DNA of 64,000 bases from positions 3,615,852-3,679,851 of the forward strand of contig NZ_NRSW01000001.1 of assembly GCF_002288635.1 (NCBI RefSeq). The letters run 5' to 3'. Origin of the DNA: Mucilaginibacter sp. MD40. GTDB taxonomy: Bacteria; Bacteroidota; Bacteroidia; Sphingobacteriales; Sphingobacteriaceae. Made by a program: the position numbers and the translations under genes. Below, piece by piece: positions 27,321 through 36,775 of this stretch (positions are counted from its first letter, which is position 1; each line of letters opens with the position of its first letter). The notes beneath the pieces were generated by a model. That model was not told the origin of the DNA. It made no database searches and worked only from the letters and a program-made list of their open reading frames with translations.

Positions 27321-27328
27321 CAAACTTA
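27321..27328 (-). promoter_or_regulatory. candidate -7 box of the nuoH-N operon
   Basis: The minus strand reads TAAGTTTG, a full TAnnTTTG match, 20 bp before the TTG start of nuoH. The predicted leader is about 13 nt. It supports an operon that begins at nuoH. Confidence 0.45.
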
Positions 27329-27412
27329 CTAAATGCTTAGGATAGTTGACTGTTTTGGTAGGGCTTTTTTAGCGCTTATTTAGAATGCTTCTACCATTAC
27401 AACCCATGTGTT

Positions 27413-28249
27413 TCAGCATTTGCGCACATCAGTGTAGACACTTTGTATGGAGGTACCAAAAAAAGCCGAGGCATGTTTATCAAACTCTGGCGTATCATCC
27501 ATAGTGGTGAAGAACTGGCGGCTACCTGCCTTAGCCAGGCGTTGCTCCATTTCGGGATGGCGCGACAGATAATCTTTGAGGCTATGGGCTACAATATCGC
27601 CCTGGCCTACTACCTTAATATCTTCCGGCAAATGCTGCTTTATTTTTTGCAGTAGCAGCGGGTAATGCGTACAGGCCAGTAAGATGGTATCAATATCAGC
27701 GGATTGTTTCAGTAATTCGTCCAGGTACTGTTTCACATAATAATCAGCACCGGGCTTTAGGTACTCGCCGCTTTCAATAATGGGTACCCACAGCGGGCAG
27801 GCTTGCTGATAAACTTTCAGCTCGGGAAAAAAATGTTCGATCTCCAACAGGTAAGAGCCAGATTGTACCGTACCGGTTGTGCCTAATACGCCAATATGGT
27901 TTGTTTTAGTGTAATTGCCTATCACTTCTGCCGTTGGGCGTATTACGCCTAATACGCGCTCATCGGGATGCCGTCCGGGCATGTCCTGCTGCTGAATAGT
28001 TCGTAAGGCCTTGGCCGATGCAGTATTACAGGCCAATATCACTAACGGGCAGCCTTGAGCAAACATCCATTGCACGCACTCCCAGGTGTATTGGTGTATG
28101 GTGTTAAAAGAACGGTTACCGTAAGGAGCCCGGCCATTATCGCCCAGATACAAATAATCATACTGGGGCAGTTGCTCAACAATAGAGCGCAATACCGTTA
28201 AACCACCTATTCCCGAATCAAATACGCCTATAGGCCCTTTTTGCTTCAT
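27413..28249 (-). CDS. murI: glutamate racemase
   Basis: Converts L-glutamate to D-glutamate for peptidoglycan. The 278-aa product from the ATG at 28249 begins MKQKGPIGVFDSGIGGLTV. A longer frame would need TTG at 28258. The two catalytic Cys residues are in LACNTASAKAL and LLACTHYPLLL. It lies in the ompH-ompH-bamA-uppS neighbourhood commonly seen in Bacteroidota but is separated from ompH by a terminator. Confidence 0.95.
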   Translation of the reverse strand: MKQKGPIGVFDSGIGGLTVLRSIVEQLPQYDYLYLGDNGRAPYGNRSFNTIHQYTWECVQWMFAQGCPLVILACNTASAKALRTIQQQDMPGRHPDERVLGVIRPTAEVIGNYTKTNHIGVLGTTGTVQSGSYLLEIEHFFPELKVYQQACPLWVPIIESGEYLKPGADYYVKQYLDELLKQSADIDTILLACTHYPLLLQKIKQHLPEDIKVVGQGDIVAHSLKDYLSRHPEMEQRLAKAGSRQFFTTMDDTPEFDKHASAFFGTSIQSVYTDVRKC

Positions 28250-28268
28250 ATATACCAAAAATAAAAAA

Positions 28269-28290
28269 AGCGCCCTGTATAGAGGGCGCT
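28269..28290 (-). terminator. intrinsic terminator after the second ompH gene
   Basis: On the minus strand AGCGCCCT / AGGGCGCT forms an 8-bp stem with a 6-nt loop, followed by TTTTTT. It lies between the ompH stop (28313) and murI. Confidence 0.88.
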
Positions 28291-28312
28291 TTTCAATTAT
28301 TTAACGTTTAAA

Positions 28313-28825
28313 TTATTTTAAACCCAATTTTGCTTTTACAGCCGGCATCAGATCATCAGCTGCTGGTGATACAACTAAATAATCGTTAGTGGTATCTAAA
28401 ACATAGCCGTAACCTTTTTCTTTAGCTACCTGCTCAACAGCACCGCGTGCTTTATCAATCAAAGGCTTGGTAAGCTCGTTACCTTTAGCCTCTACTTGTT
28501 GCTGTGCAGTGTTTTGGTAATCCTGGAAACGTTTACCTAAATCCTGTAGTTCGTTTTCTTTCTCGATACGGGTAGCATCATTCATAGACGCTCTTTTGTC
28601 CTGGTATTCTTTACTTTTGGTTTGCAGTTCGGTGTTCATGGCAGTAAGCCTGTCAATAAACGTTTTTTTGTAGATATCAAGCTGGCTGCTCAGTGTTTTA
28701 GCTTCAGGCATCAGGCCGATCAACTGCTGAAAGTTGATGTGGCCAATTTTAGACTGAGCCTGGGCAAAGTTGCCTGCAAATAACATCCCCGCTGCAACTA
28801 ACGCAACTCTAAATAGTTTTTTCAT
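28313..28825 (-). CDS. OmpH/Skp family periplasmic chaperone (copy 2)
   Basis: A 170-aa protein with a signal peptide (cleavage near NFAQAQ). The head begins SKIGHINFQQLIGLMPEAKTL, then a long charged helix pair (about 45-130) gives the Skp coiled-coil tentacles, and the end is VVSPAADDLMPAVKAKLGLK. It should bind unfolded outer-membrane proteins in the periplasm and hand them to BamA. It follows a similar gene (about 45 bp gap) and bamA, as is usual in this phylum. Confidence 0.93.
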   Translation of the reverse strand: MKKLFRVALVAAGMLFAGNFAQAQSKIGHINFQQLIGLMPEAKTLSSQLDIYKKTFIDRLTAMNTELQTKSKEYQDKRASMNDATRIEKENELQDLGKRFQDYQNTAQQQVEAKGNELTKPLIDKARGAVEQVAKEKGYGYVLDTTNDYLVVSPAADDLMPAVKAKLGLK

Positions 28826-28870
28826 TTGTTGTTTTTCCTGTGTTTAATAATAGTTCTAAATATATAATCT

Positions 28871-29401
28871 TTATCTGGCAAGTACACCCGGTTTAAGGCC
28901 CAGGCGTGTAATTACCGCATCGCTTTTGTTGTAACGCGGGTTGGCATAAAGCATAATTACCTCGCTGTTCTTATCAAATATCATATCAAGGTTTTCGCTC
29001 TCGGCAATTGCCTGTACAGCTTTAGACACCTTGTCTTGTATTGGTTTAATGAGGGCATTGCTTTTTTTAGCAAGGTCGCCATCCGGACCGAAAATCTGGC
29101 GCTGATAATCCTTAGCCGCTTTTTCCTTATCCACTATTTCCTGTTCGCGGCGTTTGCGCTGCTCAGGCGTCATTAAAACCTGATCGGCCTGGTAAGCTTT
29201 GTAAAGGCGTTCAATTTCCTGAAAACGGCCATCCACATCTTTCTGCCATGATTCTGATAAAGCTGCCAACTGCTTTTGTGATGAAGCATACTCGGGCATG
29301 TGCTTTAATATGTAATCAGAATCAACATAAGCGAAACGCTGTGCCAGCGCCGCTGTAAATGCACTGAACGTAAAAATCAATACTAAAATTATCTTCTTCA
29401 T
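28871..29401 (-). CDS. OmpH/Skp family periplasmic chaperone (copy 1)
   Basis: A 176-aa protein with a signal peptide (cleavage near ALAQ), then RFAYVDSDYILKHMPEY, the typical start of the Bacteroidota OmpH group, and a central coiled coil (about 40-125). The end has MIFDKNSEVIMLYANPRYNKSD. It is a paralogue of the next gene downstream and lies 16 bp after bamA. Confidence 0.93.
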   Translation of the reverse strand: MKKIILVLIFTFSAFTAALAQRFAYVDSDYILKHMPEYASSQKQLAALSESWQKDVDGRFQEIERLYKAYQADQVLMTPEQRKRREQEIVDKEKAAKDYQRQIFGPDGDLAKKSNALIKPIQDKVSKAVQAIAESENLDMIFDKNSEVIMLYANPRYNKSDAVITRLGLKPGVLAR

Positions 29402-29417
29402 AACTTGCTATGCAAAA

Positions 29418-31976
29418 TTAATTAAATCCGCCATTCAAACTCTGTGAAATTGTAAAATGGAAGTGACCTTTGTTGGCATCAGGCTGACCGGGTATCTGAT
29501 CGAAACCATAACCGTAATCCAAACCAAGTAAACCAAATATAGGTAAGAATATTCTTGCACCCACACCTACTGAACGCCTAACATTAAACGGATTGAACTG
29601 ACTAAAATTATCCCATACGTTACCACCCTCAGCAAATGCCTCCAGGAAGATAGTTGCCGACTGGCTGGCAATTACCGGATGCCTTAATTCAAACGTGTAT
29701 TTGTTGTATATAGCGTTACCCTGGTTGGTGTTGGCATTTTGGTTTGAACCTACAGGCACTATAGAGAAGTTCTCATAACCGCGCAAACCAATAATGTCTG
29801 TACCTTGTAGGAACTGGTAAGTTTGCATACCATCACCACCCAATTTAAAACGCTCGAAAGGAGACGGACCAACCAGTTTGTTATACTGGCCAAGGTAACC
29901 GAAACGCACCTGCGACATTAATACCAGCTTACCGGTGATACGGCTGAACCATTGCGCATCAAATTTCCATTTGTAGTACTCCACAAAATGGTAACGCTCT
30001 TCCGGAGTGGCTATCCTGTAGTTAACATTATTGAATAACGAGTATGGCGGTGTCGCCTGTAAGGTTAACCTGATGTTTGAACCTGATGTTGGATAAATAG
30101 GCGCGTCAACCGAGTTACGGCTTAACTCCTGTGTTAACTTGATGTTGTATGATGTACCGTTCTGGAACAAATACCCGCTGTAGTTATCCAGGTTATAGTG
30201 GTCAAAGTTTAGCGAGTAGTTTAACTGGAAGTAGTTATCCGGCCAGTTTAACTTTTTACCTAAAGTTACACCCACACCGTTAATGCGCAATTTGTTATAG
30301 TAAGGGCTTGATTTTGGATAATACTGCCCTGTCGAGCTACCCTGCGTATAGGCAGAAAGTGCAAAGTAAATAGGCTTTTTACCACCCAGCCAAGGCTCAC
30401 TAAAGGTGAAGGAGAAGTTTTGGTAAGTACGCCCGCTTGACTGGCCACGTAAGCTCAGCTTTTGACCATCGCCTTTTGGCAGTGGTTTGTAGGCTTTAAG
30501 GTTAAATATGTTACGTAACGAGAAGTTGTTGAAGGTTAAACCTAAAGTACCTACCAACTGGCCGCCACCAAAACCACCCGAAAGCTCGATCTGGTCTGAT
30601 GGCTTTTCAACTACGTTATACACCAGATCAACCGTACCATCAACAGGGTTAATATTGGTTGGGCGCGGTTCCGTTTTTTGCTCGTCAAAGTTACCCAACT
30701 GGCCAATTTCACGGGCACTACGTATCAACAGTTCCTTGTTAAATTTCTGGCCCGGCTTGGTACGTATCTCACGCCTTACCACTTTATCGTTGGTAACATC
30801 GTTACCTTTTAATATAACACGGTTAATGGTGTATTGTGGACCTTCGTAAATACGGATATCCAGGTCAACCGTATCATTATGAATGTTGGTTTGTACCGGA
30901 TCAGCCTGGAAGGTAAGGTAACCATTGTTCAAGTACAGCGATGAAACATCATCATTATTTGGCGTAGGGCCTGTTAAACGCTTATTTAGTTCTTCCTCGC
31001 TAAATACCTGTCCTTTTTCGATAGAAAGTATCTTGGTCAATAATTCGGCTGAATACGTTGCATTACCAGAAAACTTAACGTTACCGAAATAATATTTAGG
31101 GCCTTCGTAAACTTTGATCTTTACGTCAACCGTTTTGTCATCATGCCGTGTTACGGTATCGCTTATGATCTCAGCATCGCGGTAACCACGGTCCTGCATT
31201 TTTTCAACAAGCGTTTGCTTATCCTCGTCGTATTTATCCTGCTTAAATTTCTTTGAACCGAATATATTGTAGAAACGTTTACGGCGGGTGTTTTTAAGGA
31301 AACCACGTAAGGTAGCGTCAGACAGTGCCTTATTACCTTCAAAAGTAACGCTGTTGATCTTTACCTTGTTCCTTTTATTAACCGCAACATCCAGTATAAC
31401 ACTATTGGCATCGCCGGGGTCTTTGGTTTGCTTAATATCAACAGTAGTATTAAGGTAACCTTTCTCGTTAAAGTGCTTTTTGATAATAGCGGTAGTAGTA
31501 CTTAAAAGGTTTTCGTTAACAATTTTACCGGTTTTATCGTTCAGTTTCTTGTTCAGATCCTCTATTTCGCCTTTGCGTAGCCCGGTGATGTGCAGTCGCG
31601 ACAAACGTGGCCGCTCGGCAACCACAATTTCCAGGAAAACGGTATCCGCGTGTATGCCGGTAACGTTCAGCTGCACATCATCAAACAAACCCTGCTTATA
31701 CAGGTCTTTGATGACGTTGGCATTTTGCTCGCCAGGAAGTGTTATTTTATCGCCCTTGTTAAGTTTTGATATGGTAAGGATAATATCCTTGTCGAGGTGT
31801 TTGATACCCGAAACAGTAATACCTCCTATAATATAGTCCTTAGGGTTAAGATAGCTGAGCGTATCGGTAATTTTAGACCCGCCCGACAGCATGCTTTGCT
31901 GCCTGCCGCCCGTTATTTGCGCCGATGCCGCTGTACTTATAATTGTGAAGAGAAGGGCAAAAAAAACTTTATTCAT
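29418..31976 (-). CDS. bamA: outer membrane protein assembly factor BamA
   Basis: Core of the beta-barrel assembly machine, 852 aa. A signal peptide (1-19) is followed by five POTRA domains (about 45-470; note the repeated YGP/YEGP ends such as VYEGPKYYFGNVKFSG and YEGPQYTINRVILKG) and a C-terminal 16-strand barrel. The Omp85 signature GGDGMQTYQFLQGTDIIGLRGYE corresponds to the conserved L6 loop region. It lies downstream of uppS and upstream of two ompH genes. No frameshift is seen. Confidence 0.96.
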   Translation of the reverse strand: MNKVFFALLFTIISTAASAQITGGRQQSMLSGGSKITDTLSYLNPKDYIIGGITVSGIKHLDKDIILTISKLNKGDKITLPGEQNANVIKDLYKQGLFDDVQLNVTGIHADTVFLEIVVAERPRLSRLHITGLRKGEIEDLNKKLNDKTGKIVNENLLSTTTAIIKKHFNEKGYLNTTVDIKQTKDPGDANSVILDVAVNKRNKVKINSVTFEGNKALSDATLRGFLKNTRRKRFYNIFGSKKFKQDKYDEDKQTLVEKMQDRGYRDAEIISDTVTRHDDKTVDVKIKVYEGPKYYFGNVKFSGNATYSAELLTKILSIEKGQVFSEEELNKRLTGPTPNNDDVSSLYLNNGYLTFQADPVQTNIHNDTVDLDIRIYEGPQYTINRVILKGNDVTNDKVVRREIRTKPGQKFNKELLIRSAREIGQLGNFDEQKTEPRPTNINPVDGTVDLVYNVVEKPSDQIELSGGFGGGQLVGTLGLTFNNFSLRNIFNLKAYKPLPKGDGQKLSLRGQSSGRTYQNFSFTFSEPWLGGKKPIYFALSAYTQGSSTGQYYPKSSPYYNKLRINGVGVTLGKKLNWPDNYFQLNYSLNFDHYNLDNYSGYLFQNGTSYNIKLTQELSRNSVDAPIYPTSGSNIRLTLQATPPYSLFNNVNYRIATPEERYHFVEYYKWKFDAQWFSRITGKLVLMSQVRFGYLGQYNKLVGPSPFERFKLGGDGMQTYQFLQGTDIIGLRGYENFSIVPVGSNQNANTNQGNAIYNKYTFELRHPVIASQSATIFLEAFAEGGNVWDNFSQFNPFNVRRSVGVGARIFLPIFGLLGLDYGYGFDQIPGQPDANKGHFHFTISQSLNGGFN

Positions 31977-32038
31977 CCGAATGTTTTAGTGGGCTAAAAA
32001 TAATTTATACAGTTGTTAAAAAGTGTTAAAAGTAAAAT

Positions 32039-32779
32039 TTAATTTACCTGTTCGCTCGTTTTGCCAAATCTGCGTTCGCGTTTCTGATAATCCAGTATGG
32101 CCTCAAACAGGTCTTCCCGCCTGAAATCGGGCCAGAGCTTATCTGTAAAATACAGCTCCGCGTAAGCTATTTGCCATAGCAGGTAATTGCTGATGCGGTA
32201 CTCGCCGCTTGTACGTATCAGCAGCTCGGGGTTAGGAATGCCCGCTGTGTATAAATTATCTTCAAACATTTGTTCATCAATTTCATGCGGCTGTATAAGA
32301 CCGTCGCGCACTTTTTGCGCCAATTGCCTTGCCGCATGTACTATTTCATCGCGCGAGCCATAGCTTAACGCCAGGGTGAGTACCAAGCCTGTATTGCCCG
32401 ATGTTTTTTCAATGGCGCCCAGCAGTTCGCGGTGGCATTTGCCGGGTAGCTTATCCAGATCGCCTATGGCGTTTAAACGCACGTTATTTTTCATCAGCTT
32501 GGCAATCTCCTTATTGAGGGTACTGATGAGCAGTTCCATAATGGCGGTAACCTCCAGCTTGGGGCGGTTCCAGTTTTCGGCGCTAAAGGTATATAAGGTA
32601 AGGTACTGGATGCCTAACTCGCCGGCACCTTCCACCACATCACGCACAGAGAGCACCCCGTTGTGATGGCCAAAAACCCTTAATTTGCCTTTACCTTTTG
32701 CCCATCGCCCGTTCCCATCCATAATAACTGCAATGTGACGGGGTAATTTCTGAAGATCTACCTGGTCTTTATAACTCAT
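32039..32779 (-). CDS. uppS: isoprenyl transferase (undecaprenyl diphosphate synthase family)
   Basis: Cis-prenyltransferase that makes the C55 lipid carrier for cell-wall synthesis, 246 aa. The catalytic Asp21 is in IAVIMDGNGRWAKGK, followed by GHHNG. The C-terminal RTSGEYRISNYLLWQIAYAELYF contains the diphosphate-binding Arg residues. It lies 62 bp upstream of bamA and probably shares a transcript with it. Confidence 0.95.
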   Translation of the reverse strand: MSYKDQVDLQKLPRHIAVIMDGNGRWAKGKGKLRVFGHHNGVLSVRDVVEGAGELGIQYLTLYTFSAENWNRPKLEVTAIMELLISTLNKEIAKLMKNNVRLNAIGDLDKLPGKCHRELLGAIEKTSGNTGLVLTLALSYGSRDEIVHAARQLAQKVRDGLIQPHEIDEQMFEDNLYTAGIPNPELLIRTSGEYRISNYLLWQIAYAELYFTDKLWPDFRREDLFEAILDYQKRERRFGKTSEQVN

Positions 32780-32986
32780 TTCCCTTACGGTTTTTTACAG
32801 CTCCGTAATGCTGGTGTACCGCTTTACACGGGCAATGTAGTTACCATATAGTAAAGCACTCAATAACTTATGTTATTTTCAGCTGACAAAGGTAAAAACT
32901 TAGTTTGTATTATTTTAGTATGCGTTAAAAAAGAAATAAGTACCGGTTTGATGACTATTATAGCCGATAGTGCTGTATATCAACAA

Positions 32987-33014
32987 AAAGCGCCGTTGCA
33001 TAATTACAACAGCG
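32987..33014 (-). terminator. intrinsic terminator of exbD
   Basis: The minus strand has GCGCTGTTG pairing with CAACGGCGC (one T-G pair) around an 8-nt loop, then TTTTTG. It lies about 30 bp past the exbD stop. Confidence 0.75.
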
Positions 33015-33041
33015 CGTAAGCAAGCTTTAGGAGTATGCTTT

Positions 33042-33560
33042 TCAATAAACGCTTTTCGCTTTCATCATATCAATGTCGGCTTTGTCAATACGGGCTATGG
33101 CATACTGCTCAATATTACCAATGCTCATTTCGTCAATAGTGTTTACCAAATTATCATAAACAGAAGTCTCTGCCGGTTTTATTACCACAATCATATCCTT
33201 ACCGGTTTCTGTACGCACTTTATTTCGCGCTTTGGCTATTTCCCTACGTAAGCCGTCGCGGCTAAAATTGGTCACGGTGGCAGCTACAGAAGGATTTGTC
33301 AGTTGGCCCAGATACCAAACGGCGTGGTTATCCTTGCCGAGGCAAATGGTTAGGGTGCGTGATTGTGGCACGGGGCTACTCTCCCCTACTGGCATGGTTA
33401 TTTTCATTGCCCTGGGTTTACTTAAGGTAGTGGTAAGCATAAAAAATGTGATCAGCAAAAAAGCGAGATCAACCATAGCGGTTAAATCTACTCTTAGGGC
33501 GGCTTTTTTGGCACGCACTTTTTTATCGCTGTTTTGTGGGTGTGAATTAAGTTCGGCCAT
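33042..33560 (-). CDS. ExbD/TolR family biopolymer transport protein
   Basis: A 172-aa protein with one N-terminal transmembrane helix (about 28-48, VDLTAMVDLAFLLITFFMLTTTLSKP) that carries the conserved membrane Asp of ExbD/TolR, then a periplasmic domain. It should work with an ExbB/TolQ motor to energise TonB-type transport, but no exbB lies next to it. It stands between uppS and the DUF6089 gene with its own terminator. Confidence 0.9.
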   Translation of the reverse strand: MAELNSHPQNSDKKVRAKKAALRVDLTAMVDLAFLLITFFMLTTTLSKPRAMKITMPVGESSPVPQSRTLTICLGKDNHAVWYLGQLTNPSVAATVTNFSRDGLRREIAKARNKVRTETGKDMIVVIKPAETSVYDNLVNTIDEMSIGNIEQYAIARIDKADIDMMKAKSVY

Positions 33561-33622
33561 GATATTTATATTTAAGGGTGAATAAATTGGTTACTTACAT
33601 TACCAATAAATATAAACAAATG

Positions 33623-33657
33623 TTTTATAAAACAAAATATAATTTTGTTTTATAAAA
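33623..33657. repeat. AT-rich perfect 16-bp hairpin
   Basis: TTTTATAAAACAAAAT and ATTTTGTTTTATAAAA pair perfectly around ATA. It lies in the 115-bp gap between the DUF6089 gene and exbD and could be a terminator or an operator near the exbD promoter. Confidence 0.8.
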
Positions 33658-33682
33658 TTATTAAGAATTAAATTCTTAATAA
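33658..33682. repeat. AT-rich 12-bp palindrome overlapping a stop codon
   Basis: TTATTAAGAATT and AATTCTTAATAA pair around a single A. It directly abuts the neighbouring hairpin and overlaps the stop codon of the DUF6089 gene. Confidence 0.75.
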
Positions 33683-34452
33683 TAACACTTTGAGGTTACA
33701 AAAGTATAACTAAATGTTAAGCCAAAAAAGCTATAAAAATCACGGGGTTTAAGGTCTCCGCGCTGGGAGCCGGGTGTGCCAATATTTACACCGCCGTTTA
33801 TTTCGCCCGAGCGGTCGGCCAGGCGCCTGGCGGTATCATTGGTAAATACGCCTTTGTAAACACCGCTTACATCGTCCAGGTAATCGGTATTGGTGTAGCG
33901 GTAACCCAGTTCGGCACCCAACGTCCATTTACCACCTATATTATATTTAAAACCCGCGCCAAATGGTATTACTAAAGTTTTGCTGCCGTAAGCAACCCCT
34001 TCTGTTTGCAGGTAACGCAAGCTAAACAACTGCCCGTTATACCAGGCACGCGGCGCGTAACCGGTTATACCTCCGCCCAAAAACACATAAGGTGTATACT
34101 TATTTTTACCGGCATCGGGCACGTAACTCATAAAGTTAAACTCCAGCACCATGCTCAATTCCTTAAGCGGGTCAATAAAACTGAGGTTACGCTGCCTTAA
34201 CTGTTGTACGCTCGAAGTACTATCTGCGCCGCTTATTTGCCCGTAAACATAATTTAAACGGATAGCCAGGTAAGGGTTAAAATTTCGTTTTATAAACACG
34301 CCGCCATAACCGCCGCCGGGCTTAAGATAATTATTGGTATTGAGGTCACCAATGTAGCCCGTACCCCCTACGCTGCCGCCAATTTCCCAGGTTTGGGCAC
34401 TTGCGCCAAGCCACAACATACAAAGCAATAGTAAAGTAAAGTATTTTGGCAT
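33676..34452 (-). CDS. DUF6089 family outer-membrane beta-barrel protein
   Basis: A 258-aa exported protein (signal peptide ending LGASAQ) that begins TWEIGGSVGGTGYIGDLN. This matches the DUF6089 family found beside NAD kinase, CBS and uppS genes in many Bacteroidota. Aromatic/glycine-rich strands suggest a small barrel. It follows NAD kinase by 9 bp in one operon. Its function is not known. Confidence 0.82.
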   Translation of the reverse strand: MPKYFTLLLLCMLWLGASAQTWEIGGSVGGTGYIGDLNTNNYLKPGGGYGGVFIKRNFNPYLAIRLNYVYGQISGADSTSSVQQLRQRNLSFIDPLKELSMVLEFNFMSYVPDAGKNKYTPYVFLGGGITGYAPRAWYNGQLFSLRYLQTEGVAYGSKTLVIPFGAGFKYNIGGKWTLGAELGYRYTNTDYLDDVSGVYKGVFTNDTARRLADRSGEINGGVNIGTPGSQRGDLKPRDFYSFFGLTFSYTFVTSKCYY

Positions 34453-34461
34453 TAAGTAAAG

Positions 34462-35340
34462 TTAATAATTACGGGCATCCAGTCCCCATAATAACTTTTT
34501 CCTTAACGTAGACAGATAGCTTTCATTATTAAGGCGGATGAGATTAAGTTTAAAATCGGCCTTGTAAACCCTGAATTGCATGGGCTTATTTACTATAACG
34601 GTACGACTATCGCAAGATACAATGTAGTTGTTTCCCCGGTAATCCACATCAACAGACAACCTGCTGCTATCAGGCAGCACAACAGGGCGCACATTTAAAT
34701 TATGTGGCGCTACGGGAGTAAGCGCTATGCTATTTGACTGCGGGAATATAATAGGACCATTACAACTTAGCGAATAAGCCGTTGAGCCGGTTGGTGTAGA
34801 AATAATAATGCCATCACCCCAGTAAGAATTCAGGAATTCGCCATCGAGCGCTACGTGTGAGGTGATCATGGCCGAATCGTCGCGCTTGTGTATGGTAACA
34901 TCGTTAAGCGCAAAGTTATTGTCGCCAAACACTTTTTCGTCTGAGTCTATCACCAGCAGTTCACGGCTGTCTATCGTATACTCTCCGGCCATCAGCGCGT
35001 GTATGGCCGCGGCTATATCGCTTTTATTAACACTGGCTAAAAAGCCAAGCCGACCAAAATTAATACCGATAACGGGTATGCCCGAATCGCGGATAACAGT
35101 TACCATATCCAACAGCGTACCATCGCCGCCAAGGGTAAGGAAAGCGTCAACTTCGTTATTGGCGTTAACACAGTCGAGCAGTTTACAGGCCGATGTATCT
35201 ACATTGCCCTGCAGGTTCTCTTTAAGCTGAGGATGTATACAGATCTCGGCATTATGCTGCCTCAGGCTATCAAACACCTGGCGTATATAAGGAAATACCG
35301 ATGCATCATTAAATTGCCTGCCGTATACTGCTATTCTCAT
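34462..35340 (-). CDS. nadK: NAD kinase
   Basis: Makes NADP+ from NAD+ and ATP in the cytosol, 292 aa. The GGDGTLLD motif with catalytic Asp, the NFGRLGFLA segment and the SCDSRTVIV / SPTGSTAYSLSCNGPI region typical of NAD kinases are present. It lies 8 bp after the CBS-domain gene and 9 bp before the DUF6089 gene. Confidence 0.96.
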   Translation of the reverse strand: MRIAVYGRQFNDASVFPYIRQVFDSLRQHNAEICIHPQLKENLQGNVDTSACKLLDCVNANNEVDAFLTLGGDGTLLDMVTVIRDSGIPVIGINFGRLGFLASVNKSDIAAAIHALMAGEYTIDSRELLVIDSDEKVFGDNNFALNDVTIHKRDDSAMITSHVALDGEFLNSYWGDGIIISTPTGSTAYSLSCNGPIIFPQSNSIALTPVAPHNLNVRPVVLPDSSRLSVDVDYRGNNYIVSCDSRTVIVNKPMQFRVYKADFKLNLIRLNNESYLSTLRKKLLWGLDARNY

Positions 35341-35348
35341 GTAGGGTG

Positions 35349-36011
35349 CTAAATATTGAGGTAGTTCATAAACGAATCATACCTGTCTAAAGAGTTATTG
35401 TTATGGTCGGTAAAATTAAAAGTAGCTTTAACCTCGTAATTATAACGCTGAAAAGTGGCGAGTATATTGGAGATATCCTGTTTGTTAACTTTAAGCGTTA
35501 CTTCCATACGTGTAGAATCGGGGAAGGTGCGTGTGTATGAACTTAATACCTGCGCGTTATCAGATTCCACCACCTGCGACATATGCGCCAGCGAATTATT
35601 GCGTATATCTACCTCCAGCACAATAATACCACCAGGATCGGTAACCGATGTGAGCTTGGCAAAGTACTCAGCCAGGCAATTAATACTGATGAGGCCCTGG
35701 TAATCTTTTTTTTGGTTAAGTACCGGCACTACCGTGAGTTGTTGCTCATAAAACAGGCGAATTACATCATAAACATGCTGGTCTTCCAAAACATAAGGAT
35801 TAACCAGCGAAAGAGCCAGCGCGCCTATGGACGTGTTATAGTCTGGCTCCTCGATCAGGTCGTCCTCACTGATCAGACCGAGGAATTGCTCTTCGTTAAC
35901 AATTGGCAAATGGCTTACACGGAACTCTGCCATGCGGTCAAAAACTTTCTGTATGGTATCAGAAGTATGTACCGGGGGTATCGCGTCCTCTATCAGCTCA
36001 ATTGCAATCAT
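35349..36011 (-). CDS. CBS domain protein
   Basis: A 220-aa soluble protein with two N-terminal CBS domains (about 8-62 and 75-128, with SHLPIVNEEQFLGLISEDDLIEE and LTVVPVLNQKKDYQGLISI) and a roughly 90-residue ACT-like C-terminus. CBS pairs usually bind adenine nucleotides. Its place in a tight operon before NAD kinase suggests a nucleotide-sensing role, but this is inference. Confidence 0.9.
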   Translation of the reverse strand: MIAIELIEDAIPPVHTSDTIQKVFDRMAEFRVSHLPIVNEEQFLGLISEDDLIEEPDYNTSIGALALSLVNPYVLEDQHVYDVIRLFYEQQLTVVPVLNQKKDYQGLISINCLAEYFAKLTSVTDPGGIIVLEVDIRNNSLAHMSQVVESDNAQVLSSYTRTFPDSTRMEVTLKVNKQDISNILATFQRYNYEVKATFNFTDHNNNSLDRYDSFMNYLNI

Positions 36012-36013
36012 CT

Positions 36014-36775
36014 TTACTTTTTTAGTTTATCCAGGAACAATTTAAGGTAGTGATTAAATTCTTCAGGACGCTCCATCATTGGCGCATGCCCGCATTTATC
36101 AATCCAGTGTAGCTCCGAGTTAGGCAAAAGCTCGTTAAACTCAACAGCTACCTCAGGCGGGGTTATTTTATCGTTACGCCCCCATATGAGTGCTACCGGC
36201 ATAGTTATTTTACGCAGGTCATCTTTCATATTGTGGCGTATGGCTGATTTTGCCATGGCCAGTATGCGTATTACCTTTGCCCTGTCATTTATAGTTACAA
36301 AAACCTCATCAACCAATTCATCTGTGGCAATAGCAGGGTCATAAAAGGTATATTGTACTTTTTCGCGCACAAAATCCTTGCTTTCTCTGCGTGGGAATGA
36401 GCCTCCGAAAGCATTTTCATACAGGCCGGAGCTACCGGTTAATACCAGCGCCTTTACGTAACCCGGATGCGCAAGCACATATATTAAACCTACATGGCCG
36501 CCAAGCGAATTACCCAGCAATACCACATTTGACAGCTTTTTAAATTTTATAAACTTATGCACAAATTTAGAAAGCGCGCGTACACCGGTAGTCAGGATAG
36601 GCAGATCATAAATAGGCAGCATAGGTATCAATACCTTGTAATTTTTGCTGAACTGCTCTACCACATCGTGCCAATTGCTTAAAGCGCCCATTAAGCCATG
36701 CAAAAGTAAAAGCGGTTCGCCTTCGCCTTCTTCTATGTAGCTAAATCCATGTTCTTCCTTAAGCACCAAGTCCAT
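36014..36775 (-). CDS. alpha/beta hydrolase
   Basis: A 253-aa hydrolase. The nucleophile Ser90 is in the elbow GNSLGG, the oxyanion segment is LLLHGLMGALSNW, Asp lies in ALIWGRNDKITPP and His in DKCGHAPMMERPEEF. The family includes esterases and C-C hydrolases, so the substrate is unknown. It is the first gene of a four-gene operon (hydrolase, CBS, nadK, DUF6089) with a 2-bp gap to the next gene. Confidence 0.9.
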   Translation of the reverse strand: MDLVLKEEHGFSYIEEGEGEPLLLLHGLMGALSNWHDVVEQFSKNYKVLIPMLPIYDLPILTTGVRALSKFVHKFIKFKKLSNVVLLGNSLGGHVGLIYVLAHPGYVKALVLTGSSGLYENAFGGSFPRRESKDFVREKVQYTFYDPAIATDELVDEVFVTINDRAKVIRILAMAKSAIRHNMKDDLRKITMPVALIWGRNDKITPPEVAVEFNELLPNSELHWIDKCGHAPMMERPEEFNHYLKLFLDKLKK

